From: Nitrospirota bacterium
GTDB lineage: Bacteria; Nitrospirota; Nitrospiria; Nitrospirales; Nitrospiraceae
NCBI GenBank assembly: GCA_016222925.1
Contig: JACRQB010000165.1
Coordinates: forward strand, 1-19,002
DNA: 19,002 bases
Direction of reading: 5' to 3'
Each line of letters starts with the position of its first letter. Position 1 is the first letter of the stretch. The translations under genes and the position numbers were made by a program. The notes below the pieces were generated by a model. That model did no database searches. It was not told where the DNA came from and worked only from the letters and a program-made list of their open reading frames with translations. Positions 13,108 to 19,002 of this stretch are shown one piece after another.

Positions 13108-14415
13108 ATGAGTCCCGACCCGCTAGCTGACTTCCGCCGTGTCGTGAGTGTTCGCGCACGCCAGTTTCCGGGACAATGGGAAGCATCAAAAAAGTTGATG
13201 GAAGGTGCCATCTTCCCCTCTACCCTCGCCCGACTCTCTGAGGCCATTCAGAGTAAAGATCTTCCGGCTTCAGTGAAGGAAACCTTGTTGCGCCTCTTTG
13301 AACAGCCCGAGCCGCGGCGCGTTCAGGATCTCGATGGAGAATGCCTCAAGTCCGTCACGGGCCTTTCTCCGGCCAAAGCCCTCCGCGCACTTGCCGTCTT
13401 TTTCGAGTTGGTGCCTGCCGCCGCCGCGAAGTGGCCCGTGACTCACCTGTCGAGTGAAGAGGTTGAAGAAGCCGTGCGACGTCAGGACAATCCTTTTGAC
13501 CTCCTTTGTCGTACTGATGTGGCGTCTGTGTTGGAGATTGGGGCCGGAGATCTCTCGTTTGCTGAGGAGTTAGCTGATCTGTACGGCCCCGAGCTTACGC
13601 AACAACACCGCCCGTTCATTATTCATTGTCTGGACCGACTCGACCCCCGTTCTCAACTGGGCGGTCCGCTCCATGCGAATCCGGAGAGGCTGCAGAAGTT
13701 GCGGCGGAGAGCTGAGGTGTTGTTCTCCTTCTTCGGCAATCAAGACATGTTCACACTTGGCGATCTGGATAAACAGGAGTTGCTGGCCCCACGATATACC
13801 ATTGCCACCTGTTGGGCCCCAGCCACACCGACCTTCGCATATGAACCGACCAGGCTCTCTGAGGCCTTCATTCTGAAGGAACTGGAGAGCACCAAGGGCG
13901 CCTTTCACCAGACACGTTTTGGGAAAGAACCAGCGCTCGAAGTCCAGCATGCTGGCCGTGCCCTCCTTTTCCCATCCTGGAAGTTTGAGATCGCCGGTCC
14001 CCTTGCTCTCCTAAGCCTGCTTGCCCGTCGCGGATTTCTGTGTGTCCTGGGAGCAGTGGATGCGCAAGTATTTTGGGAGCTTCTCGCGCAGTTATTGGAT
14101 GCGCCACGCTATCGCCCGTCGGACCAACCCTTTACCCCCGTCAATCTGCCCACGATCTTCGGCGAGGTCTATCATGTTCTGGCCGGTCTCCCGATCGGCG
14201 AGTCCATTGACCTGGCTATGGTGGCAGCCCTTCGGCGTCACTATCTTGGGTCAGACTCATCCCCTGTGCCGGATGGCATGGCCGGTCATTTTCGGTATGT
14301 CCGCATCAGCCGAGGCGCCACCTTCCCGGGCATTCCTGCGAGCAGCACCGCACGGAAGTTCACGTCCATGACGGAAGAAGTTCCCCCGTGGTTCATCACA
14401 CTAGTTCCCGCTTAA
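13108..14415 (+). CDS. Methyltransferase-like protein, substrate unknown
   Basis: A 435-residue protein, predicted cytoplasmic, with no signal peptide or membrane helix. A helical N-terminal region (about 1-135) is followed by V-L-E-I-G-A-G-D (141-148), a typical class I S-adenosylmethionine methyltransferase motif I. An I-I-H-C-L-D-R-L-D strand (about 170-180) could be motif II, with an acidic residue for the ribose. A T-C-W-A-P-A-T-P-T segment (about 234-242) lies roughly where motif IV is expected but lacks a clear N/D-P-P-Y/F. The C-terminal third is not recognised. The frame extends upstream to 12835, but that stretch runs antisense to the chaN signal peptide and reads as low-complexity, charged sequence. 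The ATG at 13108, beginning M-S-P-D-P-L, was therefore chosen, although it has no Shine-Dalgarno. It stands alone before the moxR promoter. Function is unknown; the motif I match supports methyltransferase-like only. Confidence 0.68.
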   Translation: MSPDPLADFRRVVSVRARQFPGQWEASKKLMEGAIFPSTLARLSEAIQSKDLPASVKETLLRLFEQPEPRRVQDLDGECLKSVTGLSPAKALRALAVFFELVPAAAAKWPVTHLSSEEVEEAVRRQDNPFDLLCRTDVASVLEIGAGDLSFAEELADLYGPELTQQHRPFIIHCLDRLDPRSQLGGPLHANPERLQKLRRRAEVLFSFFGNQDMFTLGDLDKQELLAPRYTIATCWAPATPTFAYEPTRLSEAFILKELESTKGAFHQTRFGKEPALEVQHAGRALLFPSWKFEIAGPLALLSLLARRGFLCVLGAVDAQVFWELLAQLLDAPRYRPSDQPFTPVNLPTIFGEVYHVLAGLPIGESIDLAMVAALRRHYLGSDSSPVPDGMAGHFRYVRISRGATFPGIPASSTARKFTSMTEEVPPWFITLVPA

Positions 14416-14477
14416 GCCACTGGTCTAAGCCTCGTGCCGTCATGCTCGGTCGATAGAGGCGCAAAAAGCTTGAATAA

Positions 14478-14506
14478 TTGACCGTCTCCAGACCCTTTGT
14501 TAGACT
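14478..14506 (+). promoter_or_regulatory. Sigma70-like promoter for the moxR operon
   Basis: TTGACC (-35, 14478-14483, 5 of 6), a 17-nt spacer and TAGACT (-10, 14501-14506, 4 of 6) precede moxR. Transcription would start near 14513, leaving about 50 nt before the ATG at 14565. A longer moxR reading starting on TTG at 14478 would begin inside the -35 and is therefore unlikely. Confidence 0.5.
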
Positions 14507-14564
14507 TCGATCGTGTCCGATCACCAGGCCATTCTACAGCGACATCCCACGCATTAGCCCTATC

Positions 14565-15485
14565 ATGAATCCAACGGACATCATTCGAGCCATCCAGGAG
14601 AATATTGCACGGGTCATCAAGGGCAAACCGCAGGTGATCGAAATGAGCCTGGTCGCGCTCCTGGCACGCGGGCATCTCCTCTTCGAAGACGTACCGGGAG
14701 TCGGAAAAACGACGCTCGCCCATAGTCTGGCGAAATCGCTCGATTGCTCGTTCAAACGCATTCAGTTCACGAGTGATCTGCTTCCGTCCGATATCGTAGG
14801 CGTCTCGATATTCAACCGTCAGAAACAGGCGTTTGAATTTATGCCGGGTCCGATATTCGCCAATATCGTGCTGGCGGATGAAATCAATCGAACGACGCCG
14901 AAAACGCAAAGTAGTCTGTTGGAAGCGATGAGTGAAGCGCAGATTTCGTTCGACAACAAGACCTATCCCTTGAATCAACCCTTCATGGTTATTGCGACGC
15001 AGAATCCCGCCGAATACCATGGCACGTTTCCTCTTCCGGAGTCGCAGCTGGATCGGTTCTTGATGCGGCTTCGCATCGGCTATCCCTCGCCGGAGGAAGA
15101 AAAGAAAGTCCTTGACCGACCGCAATCGCTCCATCCGGCTGAAGAGCTCCGACCATTGCTGGCGACTCAGGATGTCCTGCTACTCCAGGAACAGGTCGAT
15201 CGCGTGCTCATGGAGGAAAGCATTACGGACTATCTCTTGGCCATTGTCCAACGCACCAGGCAGTCCGACCTCTTGTCATTGGGGGTCAGTACCCGAGGAG
15301 CGTTGGCGTTGAGTCGGGCCGCCAAAGCGTTGTCGCTCGTCCGCGGTCGAACGTATTGTTTGCCGGACGACATTAAGGAGCTGGCCCCCATCGTGTTGTC
15401 TCACCGCATTATGGTGGCCCGAACATGCTGCGTCAATCTCCTTCCTTTCTTCAGCGAATGTTTCGCCACCGGTCGACGAGCGTGA
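14565..15485 (+). CDS. MoxR-family AAA+ ATPase
   Basis: A 306-residue cytoplasmic AAA+ ATPase of the MoxR class, thought to act as a chaperone or activator for neighbouring DUF58 or von Willebrand proteins. Visible motifs are Walker A P-G-V-G-K-T-T (44-50), Walker B I-V-L-A-D-E-I-N-R (101-109), sensor 1 A-T-Q-N-P (144-148) and Q-L-D-R-F (161-165, arginine-finger region). The ATG at 14565 starts the conserved N-terminal helix and lies after the promoter; it has no Shine-Dalgarno. The end is odd. After S-H-R-I-M-V the family normally continues about 20-25 residues with a conserved helix; here it ends in an unrelated Cys/Phe-rich tail of about 20 residues that overlaps DUF58 by 61 nt. The ATPase core is intact. 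It is the first gene of the moxR-DUF58-transglutaminase operon. Confidence 0.9.
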   Translation: MNPTDIIRAIQENIARVIKGKPQVIEMSLVALLARGHLLFEDVPGVGKTTLAHSLAKSLDCSFKRIQFTSDLLPSDIVGVSIFNRQKQAFEFMPGPIFANIVLADEINRTTPKTQSSLLEAMSEAQISFDNKTYPLNQPFMVIATQNPAEYHGTFPLPESQLDRFLMRLRIGYPSPEEEKKVLDRPQSLHPAEELRPLLATQDVLLLQEQVDRVLMEESITDYLLAIVQRTRQSDLLSLGVSTRGALALSRAAKALSLVRGRTYCLPDDIKELAPIVLSHRIMVARTCCVNLLPFFSECFATGRRA

Positions 15486-16543
15486 CTTCAGAGGGCGTTC
15501 AATTCCTGCTCTTTACCATGGCGATCGGCATCGCTGCCATCAATACCGGTAACAATCTGTTCTATCTCTTGCTCGCGATGATGCTGAGCCTTGTGTTGAT
15601 CTCGGGAATCGCGGCCGAATACTGCTTGCGACGGTTAGAATTCCATCGTCATCTTCCCGATCATCTCAACGTGAATGAACCGACCACTGCCACGCTGGTC
15701 GTGAAGAACCGAAAGTCACAATTCCCCAGCTTTTCATTGAAGCTGTTCGATATCAGCGATGGCCAGAAACTGGATCGAGGTCTGGAGATTCGCCAACTCC
15801 TTCCAGGCATCAGTCAGCTGCTGTCCTATCCTCTCGTTGCGACGCGGCGTGGCCGGCTGCAACTGGATGGTGTCTGTGTCGGGACAGAGTTTCCGTTCGG
15901 ACTCTTCATGAAACAAACGTATTACCCGATCAATGAAACGGTCATTGTTTGCCCGGAGATTAAGCCGATCGACGAGAGGCTGTTACGTGGCCTTCTCGCC
16001 GCTGGACCAGACCAGAGCGTCCACCGACGGGGGCATGGTAATGATTTGTACAATCTGCGCCTCTATCACGCCGGGGATGACTCGCGAAAAATTCACTGGC
16101 CGACGACGGCGCGGACGTCCCAATTGACGGTTCGAGAAACCGAGGCCGAGGACCAGCGCCGCGCCGTCGTGTATTTACCGACCGTCGCTCCAGTGAGTCA
16201 CGATGCCTTGTTTGAAGAGGCCGTCTCCCTCACGGCCTCCATCATTCAGCACCTGGCATACCGCGGGTATATGCTCCAATTGTTTGTGGGGTCGTCTCGC
16301 TCATCATTCGGTCAAGGTGACCTCCACCTCTTGGAGCTTCTTCGAATGCTCGCTCTCTGTGAACGGTGCTCACCCCTTACAGAGTCCGTTGTGTCGAAAG
16401 AACCCGCCAGAGAGCATTTGGAGGTCGAAGGGGGGGCGATGATTGTCGTGCAGTCATGGCGGGGATCGGGGGACATCAAGCCTGAACAGCCCACCATTCT
16501 GATTAACGGACACCTCATCGCCGGAGCATCACATGCCGTTTGA
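15425..16543 (+). CDS. DUF58-domain membrane protein
   Basis: A 372-residue protein with two N-terminal transmembrane helices (about 25-39 and 44-63), including the A-I-N-T-G-N-N-L-F-Y segment typical of these proteins. The DUF58 signature starts near residue 204: G-N-D-L-Y then R-x-Y-x-x-G-D-D-x-R-x-I-H-W (about 204-226). DUF58 proteins are regularly encoded between moxR and transglutaminase genes, and may have a degenerate von Willebrand A fold. The start at 15425 lies within the moxR gene and has no Shine-Dalgarno. An internal ATG at 15458 (residue 12), just before the conserved start, is an alternative. It overlaps the next gene by 11 nt, so translation is probably coupled. Biochemical function is not established for the family. 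Confidence 0.88.
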   Translation: MLRQSPSFLQRMFRHRSTSVTSEGVQFLLFTMAIGIAAINTGNNLFYLLLAMMLSLVLISGIAAEYCLRRLEFHRHLPDHLNVNEPTTATLVVKNRKSQFPSFSLKLFDISDGQKLDRGLEIRQLLPGISQLLSYPLVATRRGRLQLDGVCVGTEFPFGLFMKQTYYPINETVIVCPEIKPIDERLLRGLLAAGPDQSVHRRGHGNDLYNLRLYHAGDDSRKIHWPTTARTSQLTVRETEAEDQRRAVVYLPTVAPVSHDALFEEAVSLTASIIQHLAYRGYMLQLFVGSSRSSFGQGDLHLLELLRMLALCERCSPLTESVVSKEPAREHLEVEGGAMIVVQSWRGSGDIKPEQPTILINGHLIAGASHAV

Positions 16544-18725
16544 CCAGGCCCTTCGGTTCGCGTCGATTTGGCTGGCGTCTACGTCCTTCATCGGGTTGAC
16601 GCTCGGAGCCGGTCTGCCGGAATGGCTGGCTGTGTTAACCGGGGCCGCACTGATCGCTGCTCTCTTGCGGAACGCAGGGGGCAAGTCTGTGGGGCGACTC
16701 GCCACGTATACGCTCATGTCAACCACCGGATGGAATCTTCTGGTGATCGTCGGCTTTCTTGGATTCTGGGTGGATATGTTATGGGTCTCGGGCGAACTCC
16801 TTCCGGCCGGAGTTCACTTCCTCATGGTCCTCATGATCATCAAGCTGTTCAACCTCAAGCTTCGTCGTGACTATCTGCATCTCTATGCCATCAGTCTCGT
16901 CGCGATTCTGGCTTCCGGGTCCCTCACGACGGATCTGTGGTATCTCCCGATTTTCTTGCTCTATCTTTTCGTCGGCGTGTGGACGCTACTGCTATTTCAG
17001 CTGACCAAACATCCAGAGGAACCCCGCATCCTCACGATGTCGGTTGCCATGCGACCACAACCTCTGGCATCGGTCAGCCAGGTCACGCCACAATTCTTCT
17101 GGCTGGCCAACGGGCTTGCACTGGCAACCTTTGGGCTGACGTTGGTGATCTTCTTCACGATTCCTCGGGTCGGCGCCGGGTTCTACCAAAAGGGCTTTGG
17201 GGAGAACATTCGCACATCGGGATTTTCCGAAACGGTGAACTTAGGAGAGATTGGGCCTATCAAGCGAGATCCCAGCGTCGTCATGCGGGTTGAGCTATCC
17301 GATGGCCCCCCACAGGAAGCAGGTCGCCTTTATTTACGAGGAGTGGCCTTCGATCAATACGATGGCAAGGCCTGGACGAATCGGTTGAACTACCGGCGGG
17401 CGGTGAGCGAAGACGTGGCCGGGACCTTTGTTTTTCGTAGTAGCCGATCTCTTGCAACCCCCCGTCTTGGCGACACCATCCGACAGAACATTCTGTTGGA
17501 GCCGCTCGACACCCCAGTTCTCTTTGCTGCGCCGTTTATCGAAAGAGTCAGCGGAAAGTTCCCGAGCATCCAGTCCGACCTCACCGGTTCAGTGTATCTC
17601 CCGTTCCCTAGTTCGTCACGGATCGAATATTCCGTTCTGTCCCGATCCAACCCGGTGTTACCGGAGGATCTCGGCGCGGAACCCAGTGTCTATCCTGAAT
17701 CGGTTATCCGACATTTCCTACAGATTCCTAGTCAACCCGAGCGGATTGCCGTCCTGGCCAAGGAAATCACGCACACACAACGCACCATCTATGACAAAGC
17801 CACCGCCATCCACTCATTCCTGACGCACAACTTTCGTTATAGCCTTGATGCGCCTCTGACAGAGCAGGACCAGCCACTGGAAGAGTTTCTCTTTACTCGT
17901 AAGACCGGGTATTGCGAACACTACGCCACCGCCATGGTGATCATGCTTCGGACGATCGGAATCCCGGCGCGTCTCGTCACGGGATTTCTCGCCACCGAGT
18001 GGAATGAATACGGCAACTACTATGTGGTCAGGCAGCAAGACGCTCATGCATGGGTGGAGGTGCACCTACCGCATTCCGGGTGGATTACGATGGACCCAAC
18101 TCCTCCTTCGATCGAAGGTATCGGCAGCGGGTCTCCCGCATGGCATGCGTTGGGACGAATGTTGGATACCATCAGACTTCAGTGGGGTCGATTTTTTGTG
18201 CAGTACAGCGCGGCTGATCAGCTCGCTGTTGTGCGGGAATTGAAGGCGGGGAGTACATCGGCCCGAAACAAGGCATTTGATTCTATGAGCACACTCTTCA
18301 GCCCGTTCATGGCTATGTTTGGCGGGATGGCGGACTATGCGTCTAAAGGAACGATACAGTCGTTGGCTGAGGTGCTTGTCCCCACGCTGATTGGCCTCGC
18401 CGTTCTTCTTTGGCTAGGGATCAGGCGGCCCTGGGTCAAGGGGATGATCTCTAAAAAAACGACTCGCGACGAGCAGGTCATTATGCAGCTCTACGGACGA
18501 ATGATCGGGCATCTCGCTCGGAAGGGCATTGCAAAACTCACTGCGATGCCGCCCCTTGAGTTCGTTCGCCTCACTCAGGAGCGGTGGAGCAATGCCGGTT
18601 CAGCGGTTGCGTCTATTACCGAGCTCTATTGCCGAGCCCGATTCGGTCAAATTCCCCCCACCAGAGAAGAACTGTCACTTGCTGAAAACCATCTTCGCGA
18701 CCTGATGACACTCGAGAAACCGTAG
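16533..18725 (+). CDS. tgpA: Membrane-bound transglutaminase-like protein, TgpA type
   Basis: A 730-residue inner-membrane protein. The N-terminal about 215 residues hold about six hydrophobic segments, a DUF3488-like membrane region. A large periplasmic part follows, with the transglutaminase-like core at about 400-530. The catalytic triad is visible: C461 in G-Y-C-E-H-Y, H505 in D-A-H-A-W-V-E-V, and D521 in M-D-P-T-P-P. A further transmembrane helix lies at about 607-628, and the last about 80 residues form a DUF4129-like cytoplasmic tail. P. aeruginosa TgpA, of the same plan, is essential. The start has GGAG about 7 nt upstream and overlaps DUF58 by 11 nt. It is the last gene of the operon and its stop faces the convergent tRNA-Gly. 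The acyl-transfer or protease substrate is unknown. Confidence 0.9.
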   Translation: MPFDQALRFASIWLASTSFIGLTLGAGLPEWLAVLTGAALIAALLRNAGGKSVGRLATYTLMSTTGWNLLVIVGFLGFWVDMLWVSGELLPAGVHFLMVLMIIKLFNLKLRRDYLHLYAISLVAILASGSLTTDLWYLPIFLLYLFVGVWTLLLFQLTKHPEEPRILTMSVAMRPQPLASVSQVTPQFFWLANGLALATFGLTLVIFFTIPRVGAGFYQKGFGENIRTSGFSETVNLGEIGPIKRDPSVVMRVELSDGPPQEAGRLYLRGVAFDQYDGKAWTNRLNYRRAVSEDVAGTFVFRSSRSLATPRLGDTIRQNILLEPLDTPVLFAAPFIERVSGKFPSIQSDLTGSVYLPFPSSSRIEYSVLSRSNPVLPEDLGAEPSVYPESVIRHFLQIPSQPERIAVLAKEITHTQRTIYDKATAIHSFLTHNFRYSLDAPLTEQDQPLEEFLFTRKTGYCEHYATAMVIMLRTIGIPARLVTGFLATEWNEYGNYYVVRQQDAHAWVEVHLPHSGWITMDPTPPSIEGIGSGSPAWHALGRMLDTIRLQWGRFFVQYSAADQLAVVRELKAGSTSARNKAFDSMSTLFSPFMAMFGGMADYASKGTIQSLAEVLVPTLIGLAVLLWLGIRRPWVKGMISKKTTRDEQVIMQLYGRMIGHLARKGIAKLTAMPPLEFVRLTQERWSNAGSAVASITELYCRARFGQIPPTREELSLAENHLRDLMTLEKP

Positions 18726-18732
18726 TAGGATC

Positions 18733-18748
18733 AGGAAGCGGCTTTCCT
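18733..18748 (+). terminator. Short hairpin after tgpA, weak terminator candidate
   Basis: AGGAA (18733-18737) and TTCCT (18744-18748) form a 5-bp stem with a 6-nt loop, 8 nt after the tgpA stop. No T run follows, so an intrinsic terminator is doubtful. The remaining gap to the tRNA (18749-18821) holds nothing else I can recognise. Confidence 0.2.
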
Positions 18749-18821
18749 TACGTACAGATCGTGAGGGTGTCCGTGAAAAGAGACGTACGGTGCATCAGTG
18801 TGAAGGTAAAGACGATCTCGA

Positions 18822-18896
18822 TGGAGCGGGAAAAGGGATTTGAACCCTCGACCCTCGCCTTGGCAAGGCGATGCTCTACCACTGAGCTATTCCCGC
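18822..18896 (-). tRNA. tRNA-Gly, anticodon GCC, CCA encoded
   Basis: The minus strand folds into a complete cloverleaf of 75 nt: acceptor stem GCGGGAA/TTCCCGC (7 bp), D arm GCTC/GAGC with an AGTGGTA loop, anticodon stem TCGCC/GGCGA with loop TTGCCAA (anticodon GCC, reading GGC and GGU), a 5-nt variable loop, and T arm GAGGG/CCCTT with loop TTCAAAT. The discriminator base is T, followed by an encoded CCA (18822-18824). All stems pair, with one G-T pair in the T arm. It lies convergent with tgpA and has its own strong promoter. Confidence 0.97.
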
Positions 18897-18916
18897 TCGC
18901 GAGGTTTGAGGTGCGG

Positions 18917-18945
18917 AGTGTACTGACCTCTCAGGGTACTGTCAA
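18917..18945 (-). promoter_or_regulatory. Consensus sigma70 promoter for tRNA-Gly
   Basis: On the minus strand, a perfect TTGACA (-35, 18940-18945), a 17-nt spacer and TACACT (-10, 18917-18922) precede the tRNA. Transcription would start near 18910, giving a leader of about 14 nt before the mature 5' end at 18896. This spacing is typical of a strong stable-RNA promoter. The last 57 nt of the window show nothing else I can identify. Confidence 0.7.
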
Positions 18946-19002
18946 GCTAGGACTCCATTGGATTCACAGAAAGTTATGAGTTACAAATATTAGAACGTTA
19001 CA

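Noticed and set aside
14478..14564. TTG start extending moxR by 29 residues
   Set aside because: The TTG is the first part of the predicted -35 element, and the extra residues do not resemble the MoxR N-terminus.
14412..15134. 240-codon open frame on the minus strand opposite moxR
   Set aside because: It lies antisense to a well-conserved AAA+ gene, is very Arg-rich, and shows no recognisable domain; it is a by-product of moxR codon use.
1..19002. CRISPR array, insertion sequence, prophage or integron
   Set aside because: No regularly spaced repeats, transposase or integrase motifs, or long terminal inverted repeats were seen; genes are closely packed housekeeping types.

Overview
The window looks like chromosomal DNA from a Gram-negative bacterium of the Nitrospira kind. 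This is inferred from moderately high GC, many start codons with weak or no Shine-Dalgarno sequence, lipoprotein and twin-arginine-like signals, and the general look of the proteins. No database search was possible, so the genus is a guess. Nearly all of it is ordinary core-genome content. I saw no insertion sequence, prophage, integron or CRISPR array.

Layout. (1) 1-4763, plus strand: a sugar-phosphate operon with overlapping genes. It holds the 3' end of 6-phosphogluconolactonase (pgl), a glucokinase (glk) and ribose-5-phosphate isomerase A (rpiA). A large M1 zinc aminopeptidase follows, whose start lies inside the end of rpiA and which carries a Tat-like signal. (2) 4764-5487: a spacer with a sigma70-like promoter, then a PilZ protein with an N-terminal four-cysteine module. 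(3) 5598-6545, minus: a metallo-beta-lactamase-fold lipoprotein that seems to lack one zinc-binding motif. (4) 6651-10093, minus: the ABC permease/ATPase pair ybbP-ybbA, divergent from the SGNH esterase gene tesA at 10180-10866. The E. coli tesA/ybbA-ybbP locus has the same arrangement. (5) 10942-12981, minus: a 62-residue predicted membrane protein, a SWIM zinc-finger protein, and a broken ChaN-family lipoprotein gene. (6) 13108-14415, plus: an orphan protein with a methyltransferase motif I. (7) 14565-18725, plus: a moxR / DUF58 / transglutaminase (TgpA-like) operon with overlapping genes. (8) 18822-18896, minus: tRNA-Gly(GCC) with encoded CCA and a strong consensus promoter, convergent with the transglutaminase gene.

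How the genes fit together: pgl, glk and rpiA feed glucose and glucose-6-phosphate into the pentose phosphate pathway. YbbA-YbbP with TesA is a conserved envelope module of unsettled function. MoxR-DUF58-TgpA is a widespread AAA+ chaperone and membrane transglutaminase module, probably acting on envelope or secreted proteins.

The most notable points are local. A 10-bp direct repeat 31 bp apart splits the chaN lipoprotein reading frame, and losing one unit would rejoin it exactly. The aminopeptidase has two plausible starts, one with a Tat-like signal and one cytoplasmic. The MBL protein lacks its GH motif. The MoxR C-terminus appears shortened where it overlaps DUF58. No clearly new multi-gene system is visible.
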